A stretch of DNA of 64,000 nucleotides from Aliiroseovarius pelagivivens (GTDB lineage: Bacteria; Pseudomonadota; Alphaproteobacteria; Rhodobacterales; Rhodobacteraceae). Every line of letters begins with the position of its first letter. Positions within the stretch are counted from its first letter, which is position 1. The stretch covers positions 1,302,001 through 1,366,000 of the forward strand of contig NZ_OMOI01000001.1 in NCBI RefSeq assembly GCF_900302485.1. Direction: 5' to 3'. A program made the position numbers and the translations under genes. Shown one piece after another: positions 47,638 to 56,845 of this stretch. The notes beneath the pieces were generated by a model that ran no database searches, had not been told where the DNA came from, and saw only the letters and a program-made list of their open reading frames with translations.

Positions 47638-49754
47638 GATTTTTCCTTTTTGGCATCAAAATACGCGGTAAGTGTCACGCCCGAGGTTGCGAGTTCTTCC
47701 AACAAAGGCGCAGGCGTGAACCACATCTCGCCATAGGCGCCAAGCGACTGCCGATAGTGGTTCATGCGTTCCAGAATCTGGCTCAATCCAATCTCGTCGG
47801 CGTAGTGCATCGGGCCGCCGCGCCAGTTTGGAAAGCCATAACCATTGACCCAGATCAGGTCGCAATCACCCGGGCGCGTTGCAATGCCCTCTTCAAGGAT
47901 GAGAAAGCCCTCGTTGATTAAGGGATAGAGGGATCGCTCAAGGATTTCCTGATCGTCGATGTCCCGGGGCGTCATTCCATGTAAGTCTGCTAACTCGGCG
48001 CTGATTTGAACAACCTCGGGATCTTCAACTCGTGTCCGGCCGTCGTAGACATAGCTTCCTCGCCCGGTTTTCTGGCCCAGTCGGCCCAACTCAAACAGTT
48101 TGTCCTGCACAGCCTGGTAAGTCGGGTCATGTGCGATTTCACTTCGCCGTTCCTGGCGTACGCGTGCGCCCACATCGACCCCGGCCAGATCTGCCATCGC
48201 GTGAATGCCCATGGCCATGCCGAAGTTCTCAAGGACGTCATCCACCTGTTTCGGCGTCGCCCCCTCAAGAAGCAGACGAGAACCTTCGCGGAAGTATGGC
48301 TCGAGCATCCGGTTTCCAACAAAGCCGTAGCACACGCCAACCGTGACAGGGAGCTTTCGGATCTTCTTTGCGACTGTGATTGCTGTTGCAATGACATCCG
48401 GAGCGGTCTTGGCGCCGCGCACCACCTCCAGCAAGCGCATGACATTGGCCGGGCTGAAGAAATGGAGACCAATCACATCCTCCGGACGGGATGTGACCGC
48501 GGCGATTTCATCAAGATCCAACGTCGATGTGTTTGAGGCCAGTATCGCGCCGGGTTTGGCGTGCTGGCCCAACGCTTCGAAAATCTGGCGTTTGACATTC
48601 ATGCTTTCAAACGCCGCTTCAATGATCAGGTCGGCCTCTGCGAGGTCGCCGTAGCTGAGCGTCCCGGTGGCGTTGGATACGATGGCCTCTGCCCGATCGG
48701 CACTGAGCCGCCCTTTTTGAGCCGCACGCTGAAAATGCTCCCGGACCTTTTCCAGCCCCTGTTCGAGCGCGCCTTGCGTGGTTTCAAGAAGCGTGACCGG
48801 ATATCCCGCCTGCAGAAAGGCGATGGCAATGCCGCGCCCCATTGTTCCGGCACCGATCACAGCGACCGATGAAATGCTACGTGGTTGGTCAGCACGGGTA
48901 ACGCCGGGAACCTTGGTGCATTCACGCTCTGCAAAGAACAGATGCCGCCCCGCGCGCGATTGAGGTGTGTCGAGCAGTTCAGCGAAACCTGCCTTCTCTT
49001 GTGCCAACCCCTCGGCCAGCGGCATTTCGCACGCGGCCTCGATGGACACCAAACATCGTTCAGGGGCGACAAGGTTTTTGGACGTGTGCGCTATCTGGTC
49101 TCGGAAACCCGTCAGATATCCCTTCGGATCAGGGTGTGTGACGGTCATATCCGCGCAACTGCGTTTCGGATCGCCCTCATGGCTGACACGGGTGGCGAAA
49201 CCCAAAACATGCGCGCGAAAATCCTGGTTGTTTTCAAGCAGCGCGTCGACCAGCCCACAAGACAGGGCATATTCGCCTTTCACGGGATCACCCGAGAGGA
49301 TCATTTGCGTTGCCGCTTCCAGCCCGGAAATCCGGGGTAGTCGCTGGGTGCCGCCGGCACCAGGCAGCAGCCCCAGTTTGATCTCAGGTAGGCCCATCAC
49401 GGCATCCGGCGTGGCGACACGGTAATCACAGGCAAGCGCGATCTCCAGCGCACCACCCATAGCGGGACCTGCTATCGCGGCGATAATGGGTTTTTTGCTG
49501 GTTTCAATCGTTACACACAGGTTTGGCAGGTCCGGCTTGTCCCAAACTGCCCCGGTACGGAACTCGACGATGTCAGCGCCGCCGCAAAAGAGCGGCAGAG
49601 CCGAGCATAGAACGATAGCTTTGACCTGTTCATCGGCGTCCAACTCGTGGATGGCCGAGGAAAGCGCCTGCCGCATCTTCAGGCCAAGAGCGTTCACTGG
49701 CGGGGCATTCAGCTCAATGAAAGCGACACCCTCGGTGTGTTTAATGGAAATCAT
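47634..49754 (-). CDS. FadB/FadJ-type enoyl-CoA hydratase / 3-hydroxyacyl-CoA dehydrogenase
   Basis: 706 residues from the ATG at 49754. The N-terminal crotonase domain (about 1-190) has CGGADIVEF and the oxyanion region AGPAMGGALEIALACDYRVA. The Rossmann NAD-binding loop VIGAGTMGRGIAIAF lies near residue 300, followed by the 3-hydroxyacyl-CoA dehydrogenase domains with LIIEAAFESMNVKR and LHFFSPANVM. It hydrates an enoyl-CoA and oxidises the 3-hydroxyacyl-CoA. It begins 11 bases after the cupin stop codon. Confidence 0.9.
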   Translation of the reverse strand: MISIKHTEGVAFIELNAPPVNALGLKMRQALSSAIHELDADEQVKAIVLCSALPLFCGGADIVEFRTGAVWDKPDLPNLCVTIETSKKPIIAAIAGPAMGGALEIALACDYRVATPDAVMGLPEIKLGLLPGAGGTQRLPRISGLEAATQMILSGDPVKGEYALSCGLVDALLENNQDFRAHVLGFATRVSHEGDPKRSCADMTVTHPDPKGYLTGFRDQIAHTSKNLVAPERCLVSIEAACEMPLAEGLAQEKAGFAELLDTPQSRAGRHLFFAERECTKVPGVTRADQPRSISSVAVIGAGTMGRGIAIAFLQAGYPVTLLETTQGALEQGLEKVREHFQRAAQKGRLSADRAEAIVSNATGTLSYGDLAEADLIIEAAFESMNVKRQIFEALGQHAKPGAILASNTSTLDLDEIAAVTSRPEDVIGLHFFSPANVMRLLEVVRGAKTAPDVIATAITVAKKIRKLPVTVGVCYGFVGNRMLEPYFREGSRLLLEGATPKQVDDVLENFGMAMGIHAMADLAGVDVGARVRQERRSEIAHDPTYQAVQDKLFELGRLGQKTGRGSYVYDGRTRVEDPEVVQISAELADLHGMTPRDIDDQEILERSLYPLINEGFLILEEGIATRPGDCDLIWVNGYGFPNWRGGPMHYADEIGLSQILERMNHYRQSLGAYGEMWFTPAPLLEELATSGVTLTAYFDAKKEKS

Positions 49755-49765
49755 GTTTGGAAACC

Positions 49766-50452
49766 TCAATTGGACTGCTTGGCAAGATCTTGTTCGATCT
49801 CTGCCCAATCGTCGAAGTGGATTACATTGCAGGGTGAATTCACGTTCTCGAGCCAGACAAAGACGGAGATGAATGGCTGGTCATAGACCCGGGTGGCGTG
49901 GGGATCGCCCGCCGCGTTCCAGATAAGTGATCCAGCCGGATAATCCTGCCAGTCACGGGTGCCAAACCGCCAACCAGATTTCTCGGACAGGTTCAGGTAC
50001 AGCTCTGGCGCGTCGTGGTTGTGGTCGCGATACAGCGTCCTTGGGCCCAGCATGAAAATGCCAAGGTTGAAATCGGGATGGTGATGTCCACATGCGTCTG
50101 GCCCAATCAGCAGAGTATGTAGGTTACACTTTGTGTATCCCTCGCCCAATTCGGCACCAGGGGGATAGAATTGGGCGTTGTCTTCGCGCCAGATCAGATC
50201 ATCCTTGGCCGCTTTCAGACAACGTGCGATTTCTTGCAATTCGGGGGCGACAATCCCGGCGATGGCGTTCTTCAGAACCTCATCGTGCCGGGTTCCTTGG
50301 GGAGGTAAATCAATGAGCCGCTCGTCGGACAGGTCCATGGCTGCCAGCTTGTCCAACGTCAGATCAACGCCGCGCGGGGCAGCTCTATGTGCCTGCAGAT
50401 AGGTGACAATGGAATGAATAAGCGCCTGAATACGACGTTGCTTGTCTGTCAT
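49766..50452 (-). CDS. Cupin protein of the DMSP-lyase-like family
   Basis: 228 residues. The N-terminal half is helical; the C-terminal half is a cupin. Cupin motif 1 is RTLYRDHNHDAPELYLNLS with likely metal ligands H144, H146 and E150, and with Tyr residues Y141 and Y152 alongside; motif 2 is WNAAGDPHATR with H185. This spacing, including the LY-x2-H-x-H-x3-ELY core, resembles DddQ/DddL/DddW-type dimethylsulfoniopropionate lyases (DMSP_lyase family), which release dimethyl sulfide and acrylate by beta-elimination. Homologues with other functions exist, so the activity is inferred. It overlaps the ligase gene by 4 bases and precedes fadB by 11 bases. Confidence 0.65.
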   Translation of the reverse strand: MTDKQRRIQALIHSIVTYLQAHRAAPRGVDLTLDKLAAMDLSDERLIDLPPQGTRHDEVLKNAIAGIVAPELQEIARCLKAAKDDLIWREDNAQFYPPGAELGEGYTKCNLHTLLIGPDACGHHHPDFNLGIFMLGPRTLYRDHNHDAPELYLNLSEKSGWRFGTRDWQDYPAGSLIWNAAGDPHATRVYDQPFISVFVWLENVNSPCNVIHFDDWAEIEQDLAKQSN

Positions 50453-52074
50453 GATTTTAGGCCCGCGCGAGTTGAAATGTCTTGCCGCACGAGCTTCTTG
50501 TCGAGCTTGCCGACGCTGGTTTTAGGAAGGCTGGTGACAAAGAATATACCGTCGGGAACTGCCCATTTTGAGATCTCGCCTGCGTCGACGCGCGACTGGA
50601 TTTCTTCAATGACTCTCAAGCGCACAATATCCGGATCGGCATCCTTTGCGGCTTGAGCGACCAACACTGGCCGCTCGCCCCACTTCGCGTGCGGCAGCCC
50701 GATCGCGGCGACGTCCTCGATGCCACCACAAGACGATGCTATGTTTTCCAGTGCCAGTGAGGAAATCCACTCGCCGCCGGTCTTGATCACGTCCTTGAGG
50801 CGGTCAGTGATCTGCAACGACCCATTCTCGCGGATATACCCAACATCCCCGGTATGCAGATACCCACCATCCCAAAGTTCATCTGAGGCTTGCGCGTTGT
50901 CCAGATAGCCTTGTGTCAACCAGGGAGCCCGAGCAACAACTTCGCCGGTTGTTTCGCCATCATGTGGGACCTCCTGCATATCCGGTGTCACAACGCGAAG
51001 GTCGACAAGCGGGCCGGGAAAGCCGGTTTGCGCCTGCACCTCTGGATCGTCGCTGGACAAATCGGCCACTGTCAAAAACGGACAGGTTTCGGACATCCCA
51101 TATGCCGCATGCAAGGATATGCCTGCCGCCGCCGCCCGGTCCTGTAGAATGCGCGGCAAAGCGGCCCCGCCAATGATGACCTTCCATTGGCTTAGGTCAG
51201 TTTGCGGGCAGTTGGGATGGTCGAGCACCATTGACAGAACCGTGGGCACGCAATGGGAAAAGGTGACGTTTTCGTCTTCAATCAATCGCAAGATTGTTTC
51301 AGGGTCATATCGACCGGGATAGACCTGACGCAGCCCCAGCATCGTTGCGGCATATGGAAATCCCCAGCCGTGGACGTGAAACAAGGGCGTCAGCGGCATG
51401 TAGACGTCGCCGCGATGAAATCCGGCGTTTCCGGGCCACGCTCCGAAGCCGGCGATCAGGCCCAACGTGTGAAGGACCAACTGCCGATGTGAATAGCTCA
51501 CCCCTTTGGGATTGCCGGTTGTCCCAGTCGTATAAAACAGGGTTGCGGTTTGGTTTTCATCGAAGTCCGGGAAGTCAAAGCTGCCTGAGGCATCGCCTAT
51601 CCACTCTTCATATCCTTCACCGTCGCCAATCGGCACAATGATGATGTCCCGATCAAAATCCGATTTGATGTCATCAATGAGCGGCATGAAATCGCGGTGC
51701 ACGATAATCAGGTCCGGCTGCCCATGGTTGATCGTATAGAGAACCTGGGCAGGAGATAGACGGACGTTGATCGTGAAAAGGGACGCGCCCATCATCGGGA
51801 TCGCGAAAAAACACTCAAGATAACGGTGCGTATCCCAATCCATGACACCGACGCGCATGCCCTCATGTATCCCGCTGGCCTTTAGAGAATTGGCAAGTTG
51901 GCGCACGCGTTTGCCCAAGTCCGCGTAACTCAGCCGCATTTCGGTGCCGCTGACGATCTCTTGGCTGGCTGACGCAAGCTGGGATCCGGCCAGCAAGTGT
52001 TTAATCAGCAATGGATAGCCATATGCATTTGGCGAAGGTGAAAGTGGTGGCATGAAGGTGGAATCCCATAGCAT
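50449..52074 (-). CDS. Acyl-CoA ligase (AMP-forming)
   Basis: 541 residues of the ANL superfamily. P-loop FYTTGTTGNPKGVSYSHR, the A5-type AYGMSETCPF motif, the TGD motif in LHTGDVGYI and the catalytic Lys in TSVGKLDKKLV are all present. It resembles medium-chain and DmdB/AlkK-type ligases; the acid it activates is not evident. It is the first gene of the operon ligase, cupin, fadB, fadA, divergent from the LysR gene across 216 bases. Confidence 0.88.
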   Translation of the reverse strand: MLWDSTFMPPLSPSPNAYGYPLLIKHLLAGSQLASASQEIVSGTEMRLSYADLGKRVRQLANSLKASGIHEGMRVGVMDWDTHRYLECFFAIPMMGASLFTINVRLSPAQVLYTINHGQPDLIIVHRDFMPLIDDIKSDFDRDIIIVPIGDGEGYEEWIGDASGSFDFPDFDENQTATLFYTTGTTGNPKGVSYSHRQLVLHTLGLIAGFGAWPGNAGFHRGDVYMPLTPLFHVHGWGFPYAATMLGLRQVYPGRYDPETILRLIEDENVTFSHCVPTVLSMVLDHPNCPQTDLSQWKVIIGGAALPRILQDRAAAAGISLHAAYGMSETCPFLTVADLSSDDPEVQAQTGFPGPLVDLRVVTPDMQEVPHDGETTGEVVARAPWLTQGYLDNAQASDELWDGGYLHTGDVGYIRENGSLQITDRLKDVIKTGGEWISSLALENIASSCGGIEDVAAIGLPHAKWGERPVLVAQAAKDADPDIVRLRVIEEIQSRVDAGEISKWAVPDGIFFVTSLPKTSVGKLDKKLVRQDISTRAGLKS

Positions 52075-52110
52075 CTCTATCTGCTAATCTGACATTTCTC
52101 ACCCAGTCGA

Positions 52111-52146
52111 AGAATTGAAAGAAATTTCCTTTCATCAAGAAATTCT
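52111..52146. promoter_or_regulatory. Dyad in the lysR/ligase divergent spacer, candidate LysR operator
   Basis: TGAAAG (52116-52121) faces CTTTCA (52129-52134), flanked by a further AGAATT ... AATTCT pair, giving a nested dyad about 40 bases upstream of the ligase start. LysR regulators typically bind such interrupted dyads between themselves and their divergent target. Confidence 0.45.
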
Positions 52147-52290
52147 AACCGATCATATCGCACCGCGAATTGCGTTTTACCCCCTGACAGGCTATGAAAA
52201 AGAGTATCAAAACCCTGCTGCATTCGCGCCCGTCGCCGGATAACTCTGCTTGAGGGTAAGCAGAATTGATTTCATCGAGGAGATGCAGCA

Positions 52291-53214
52291 ATGACCACTC
52301 ACATGCCCACGCTGGTTTCACTGCGCGCTTTTGAGGCAGTGGCGCGTCACAAGAGTTTCCGAAAGGCTGCAGAAGAGATTTGTGTGACGCACGCGGCGGT
52401 CAGCCACCAAGTCAAAGCATTGGAAACATCAATCGGCGTTAAGCTGCTGGAACGCACAAGCCGTTCGGTCGAACTGACACCGGCTGGCGAGCAGTATTAC
52501 CCGCCAGTACGCGAACACATTCAGGGAATCATCAAAGCCACACGGCGCATCCAGACACCTGAGGAACCGGACGTGTTGCTCGTTCAGTCCTACGCAAGTT
52601 TCAACACAATGTGGCTCCAACCCAGATTGGCTGAATTTCTTCAGGATAATCCGGACACACGCGTGCGCATAGTCTCTACCTTTGAAGACGGTGATTATGA
52701 CATGCACCGGTTCGATGTGGGCGTGTTCAATGCACCACCATTTGACAAACGGTTTAACTATAGCCCCTTGTTCGAAACCGATATCTACCCGGTATGTGCT
52801 CCAGAGGCCTTGAAAACCGCAAGCGGTGGAGTGCCGCTGGAAGAGCTAAGAAATTTCCTGCTGTTGAGTGTCCCAAGCACATGGAATGAGCCGGATGACT
52901 GGGACTGTTGGTTGGATGCGGCAGGCTTAGATCGCGAAACCATGAAATTTGGCTCAATCTTCGATAACTACCCTCTTGTCCGCGAAGCCGTTTTGAACAA
53001 CCACGGAATGAGCATCTCAAGGGCACCGTTTTGCACGCGTGATCTTGAAAGGGGGCGCTTGGTCAGACCGTTCGACATTTCGGTGCCAGAGCCAGGCCGC
53101 TGGTATCTGGCGACGCAAAAAGAGCGTGCACCCAACCCCAAGCTCGATACATTTATCGACTGGCTGTTCGAACAGATCGAGGCCGACCCAGCCATGCGGT
53201 TCTTCCGGGCCTGA
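52291..53214 (+). CDS. LysR-family transcriptional regulator (GcvA-like)
   Basis: 307 residues. The N-terminal winged helix is LRAFEAVARHKSFRKAAEEI with THAAVSHQVKALETSIGVKL, followed by the periplasmic-binding-like effector domain. The closest named pattern I recall is GcvA. It is divergent from the ligase operon and convergent with proV, so it most likely controls the ligase-cupin-fadBA operon in response to its substrate. GGAG precedes the ATG. Confidence 0.87.
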   Translation: MTTHMPTLVSLRAFEAVARHKSFRKAAEEICVTHAAVSHQVKALETSIGVKLLERTSRSVELTPAGEQYYPPVREHIQGIIKATRRIQTPEEPDVLLVQSYASFNTMWLQPRLAEFLQDNPDTRVRIVSTFEDGDYDMHRFDVGVFNAPPFDKRFNYSPLFETDIYPVCAPEALKTASGGVPLEELRNFLLLSVPSTWNEPDDWDCWLDAAGLDRETMKFGSIFDNYPLVREAVLNNHGMSISRAPFCTRDLERGRLVRPFDISVPEPGRWYLATQKERAPNPKLDTFIDWLFEQIEADPAMRFFRA

Positions 53215-53247
53215 TCTGTTGAATTACAGCTCTGCCGTCAGCGCGCG

Positions 53248-54306
53248 TCAGGACTGACGCGCACCTGCTTCGGAGGCAACACGAGGGACGAGAGCGCGAA
53301 CCAGTTCGGTCATGTCCAGTGTGCCGACCGTCTGCTCCCCATCCTTGACAACATAGGCGTGTGACGTATCCCCGCCGGACCGCGCGATCATGCTTTCGAG
53401 CGTGTCGTTCACGTCCACTTCGCCATGGGCATCCGCGGGCACTTTGTCATCCCCAAGTGGGGTCATAACCGAGCGCACCCGCAGAACCCGTGCGCGGTTG
53501 ATGTCGCTCACGAAGTCTTCGATGTAGGGATCGTTAGGGTTCAACAGAATATGCTGCGGCTCGCCCTGTTGTACAACAAAACCATCCTTCAAGATCACAA
53601 GGTGATCGGCCAGCTTCAGCGCCTCATCAAGGTCATGCGTGATGAAGATGATGGTCTTGTGCAGCTCTTTTTGCAGCTCGAGCAGCAGGTCCTGCATGTC
53701 GGTCCGGATCAGCGGGTCAAGTGCCGAGAAAGCCTCGTCCATCAGCATGATCGGTGTGTTTGCACTCAGTGCCCGAGCAATGCCCACACGCTGTTGCATC
53801 CCACCAGACAGCTGCGCCGGATAATGGTTCTCGAACCCGCTCAGACCGACGCGATCCAGCCATTTCGCGGCTTCGCGGTCGCAGGTGGCCTCGTCTTCGC
53901 CACGCACCGACAAGGGCATGCCTGCATTCTTCAGCACGGTCTTGTGCGGCAATAACGCGAACTTCTGGAACACCATCGACATCTTTTCCTGTCGAGCATG
54001 GCGCAACCCGTCCTCGGACAGTTGCATCACGTCCTCACCCTGCACGATGATCTCGCCCGCAGTGGGTTCGATCAACCGGTTCAGGTGGCGGATCAGAGTA
54101 GATTTCCCAGAGCCGGACAGGCCCATGACCACTGTGATTTCCCCCGCCTGCATATCGACGTTGATATTGTTGAGCCCCAACACGTGCCCGTGCTGCGCCA
54201 GCAATTCTTCCTTGCCCATGCCTCCTTTGACATGCTGCAACACGTCCTTGTCGCGGGCGCCAAATATTTTATAGAGCCCGGACAGGCGGACCATTGGTTG
54301 TGTCAT
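53248..54306 (-). CDS. proV: Glycine betaine/proline-type ABC transporter ATPase ProV
   Basis: 352 residues. Walker A is GLSGSGKST, the signature LSGGMQQRVGIARALS and Walker B LMDEAFSALDP. The characteristic ProV/OpuAA N-terminal extension and a C-terminal CBS-like region (from about 285) are present; CBS domains sense ionic strength in OpuA. It energises uptake of betaine-type osmolytes. It follows proW after 12 bases and is convergent with lysR. Confidence 0.92.
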   Translation of the reverse strand: MTQPMVRLSGLYKIFGARDKDVLQHVKGGMGKEELLAQHGHVLGLNNINVDMQAGEITVVMGLSGSGKSTLIRHLNRLIEPTAGEIIVQGEDVMQLSEDGLRHARQEKMSMVFQKFALLPHKTVLKNAGMPLSVRGEDEATCDREAAKWLDRVGLSGFENHYPAQLSGGMQQRVGIARALSANTPIMLMDEAFSALDPLIRTDMQDLLLELQKELHKTIIFITHDLDEALKLADHLVILKDGFVVQQGEPQHILLNPNDPYIEDFVSDINRARVLRVRSVMTPLGDDKVPADAHGEVDVNDTLESMIARSGGDTSHAYVVKDGEQTVGTLDMTELVRALVPRVASEAGARQS

Positions 54307-54318
54307 TGAACCGGCTCC

Positions 54319-55347
54319 TTAATGTTTGACTTGGGTCTTATCGACCCGTGTGAGAGCTGCCTTGGACACGCGGTCAAGGATCACGGCCAGCAGAACAATG
54401 CCGATGCCAGCGACGATGCCCACACCCAGTTCAAGGTTTCGGATACCGCGCAACACGTTCACGCCAAGGCCAGGGGCCGAAACAAGAGAGGCGATCACGA
54501 CCATGGCAAGGCTCATCATGATGGTCTGGTTGATCCCGGCCATGATGTTCGGCAGCGCCAGCGGCAATTGTACTCGCATCAGTTTCTGGCGGTCATTCAT
54601 GCCAAAGGCATTGGCCGCTTCGATCACGTCCTGATCTACAAGGCGGATGCCCAGATCGGTCAGGCGGATCACCGGGACAATCGCGTAAAGGATGATTGCA
54701 ATCCCGTAGAGTTTGGATTCCGTGACCGAGAACAAGAAAATCAGAGGGATCAGGTACACGAAGGTCGGCAGGGTCTGCAGCAGGTCGAGTAACGGAACCA
54801 CGCTTTTTTGCAATCGGTCAGATTTCGACATGGCAATGCCAATGGGTACACCGAACAGCACCGATATCGTCGTACATACAAAGATGATCGACAGAGTCTG
54901 CATCGCCACATCGTAGTGGTCTACGACGGCCAGCAGCATAATCGAGACGGCGACGAAGATCGTCACAGGGCGCGAACGCGACGCGTACCAGGAAATCGCC
55001 ACCAGAAGCGGGACCATGATGAACCATGGCGTCGCTTCAAACAGCCAAAGTGCGCCATCCAATATCCAGCTCAATGGCTGTGTGATCGGGTCCAGAACGG
55101 TTTTCAGGACCGGTTTGGCTGCCAGAAACCCTTCTTCGATCCCGTTGGTTACATCGCGCGACTGCCATATGCGGTTGCAGCTTTCGTGCAGATTATCAAA
55201 TGAGGGAATTGGAACGAGCGGCCCAGAGGCCTCTTCTCCTCCTGCTTGCGCCGCAAGGTCCGCCAGCGAAAGAGGCGCTTTGTCATCTGACGTGCCACAC
55301 CATTCGCTCAAACCCAATGCGCTGAATAACTTGTCATAGAAGGCCAT
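54319..55347 (-). CDS. proW: Glycine betaine/proline-type ABC transporter permease ProW
   Basis: 342 residues with a hydrophilic N-terminal extension of about 95 residues, then the BPD_transp_1 permease core of about six helices; the EAA loop lies near VIEAANAFGMNDRQKLMRVQLPLALP. It partners with ProV and ProX. It starts 67 bases after the proX stop, beyond a hairpin. Confidence 0.92.
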   Translation of the reverse strand: MAFYDKLFSALGLSEWCGTSDDKAPLSLADLAAQAGGEEASGPLVPIPSFDNLHESCNRIWQSRDVTNGIEEGFLAAKPVLKTVLDPITQPLSWILDGALWLFEATPWFIMVPLLVAISWYASRSRPVTIFVAVSIMLLAVVDHYDVAMQTLSIIFVCTTISVLFGVPIGIAMSKSDRLQKSVVPLLDLLQTLPTFVYLIPLIFLFSVTESKLYGIAIILYAIVPVIRLTDLGIRLVDQDVIEAANAFGMNDRQKLMRVQLPLALPNIMAGINQTIMMSLAMVVIASLVSAPGLGVNVLRGIRNLELGVGIVAGIGIVLLAVILDRVSKAALTRVDKTQVKH

Positions 55348-55379
55348 TTATCCCACTTTCCGATCTACTTCAGTGCGTT

Positions 55380-55403
55380 AGGGGCATCGCTGAGGATGCC
55401 CCT
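55380..55403 (-). terminator. Intercistronic hairpin between proX and proW
   Basis: AGGGGCATC (55380-55388) pairs perfectly with GATGCCCCT (55395-55403) over a 6-base loop. No T-run follows in the direction of transcription. It probably stabilises the proX part of the mRNA. Confidence 0.6.
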
Positions 55404-55414
55404 GTCCATGCAGT

Positions 55415-56386
55415 TTACTGCAGCAATGCGGAAAGTTTGTCGCGCGCAGCATCGTTAAGCCACGCTCCCCAGACATCCTTGTAGGTCGTCAGAAAGTGCA
55501 CCGCACCTTCATCGTAGGAGGCATTGTTGTCCTCGACCCATGCCAGCGTTTCGCCCATCTGTGCGTTGGTGAAGGACAGATTTGTCATCAGGTCAGACAC
55601 TGCTGCGTTTTCGGCCATGAATTCTTTCGACAGAACTGTAACGACTTCACTGCGGGGGAAGGCGCTCATTTCTGGCGTCGCGCATTCCGCTGTGATGTTG
55701 CAGGCGTGCTTTTCAGGGTCATGGGGGCCCATATCGACCAGGGTCATCGGGTATTTGCCCAGTACCGATGTCGGTGCCCAATAAAAGCCGAACCACGGCT
55801 CTTTGTTTTCGTAGGCGGCAGCGATCGAAGCCGCAAGGGTTTCGCCTGATCCATGCACGAAGTTTTCAATGCCTGCATCAATCAGCCCGCCTGCCTTCAT
55901 CAGGTTGGTGCTGACATTCAGACAGGTCCATCCCTCGGGGCAATTGTGAAAGCGATTTCCGACGAGTTCGGGGTTGGCTGCGATGCCTTCAATTGTTGCC
56001 AGTTCCGGATGCTCCTCCACAAGGTAGTTCGGAACAAAGAACCCTTCGACACCGCCATCTGACAGAACTTCGGTCACAGGAATGATTGCACCTGAGTCAA
56101 CCAGCCCTTGGTAAGCCGGCGCGCCGTTTGTCCAGATTTCAGTCAGAATATCGGGCTCTCCTGTCTCGGAAACGGATGCCAGCGCAGGGTTGCTCGAGAG
56201 CGGAACCGTGGTCACTTCGCAACCATAGCCTTGCTCCATCAGAAACTTCGAGACCGCGGTCACAATTTGCGCTGACCCCCAATCGGCCTGCATCAGTGAT
56301 ACTTCACCGCATTCGTTTGCCTGGGCCGCCGAAGCGGTGATTGCCGCAGCAAATACACACCCGAGACCCGCTGATATCTTGAACAT
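55415..56386 (-). CDS. proX: Glycine betaine/proline-type ABC substrate-binding protein ProX
   Basis: 323 residues from the ATG at 56386, which has AAGGAGG 7 bases upstream. A signal peptide (MFKISAGLGCVFAAAITASA) precedes an OpuAC-type domain; aromatic residues in MQADWGSAQ, TEIWTNGAP and FGFYWAPTSVLG are candidates for the aromatic cage that holds quaternary ammonium or sulfonium ligands. The ligand could be glycine betaine, DMSP, carnitine or similar. First gene of proXWV. Confidence 0.9.
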   Translation of the reverse strand: MFKISAGLGCVFAAAITASAAQANECGEVSLMQADWGSAQIVTAVSKFLMEQGYGCEVTTVPLSSNPALASVSETGEPDILTEIWTNGAPAYQGLVDSGAIIPVTEVLSDGGVEGFFVPNYLVEEHPELATIEGIAANPELVGNRFHNCPEGWTCLNVSTNLMKAGGLIDAGIENFVHGSGETLAASIAAAYENKEPWFGFYWAPTSVLGKYPMTLVDMGPHDPEKHACNITAECATPEMSAFPRSEVVTVLSKEFMAENAAVSDLMTNLSFTNAQMGETLAWVEDNNASYDEGAVHFLTTYKDVWGAWLNDAARDKLSALLQ

Positions 56387-56845
56387 TTCTTTCCTCCTTG
56401 TCATCGGCGAAACAGGGGCAGAGAAACGCTCCAATCCAAAATTCGCCTTATTTGTAGCGATGATTTGTACCGATAGGCCCAAGAGTAAAAAACTGAAAAG
56501 AATTTTGAATCATGTACAATTGCTTACAGGTAGAATGTCACAGCCAAGCTCGTGCACAGTGAACATCGTTCCAACGAATACGTGTTAGATGCAATTCTTT
56601 GTGTGACATATGCAGGTGAGTTTTCGGATCTTTTTTTAAGAGACAGAACGAGGTGTCATCACACCCAAGGGTGTCCATTCTGGACTTGTCACTTTCATTC
56701 GAGCGAACTGCAGCATTGAGTCAATGTGGGCACCCTACGGTCATTCGCGTCTGTTGCGACGAATGTCCGATATGGACCGATAGCTTTTTAGAAACCATGC
56801 CAACGAATAATTGCAAGCCCGGAATAGCTGTTTTGCGATGGGCCT
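56387..56845. other. 459-base spacer upstream of proX
   Basis: It contains the leftward proX promoter region near 56387-56540 (AT-rich, with an AATCATGTACAATT near-dyad at 56509-56522 as a possible operator) and then sequence up to the stop of the 787-residue gene. I see no supported gene, no terminal inverted repeat and no tRNA fragment marking an insertion edge. Confidence 0.35.
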
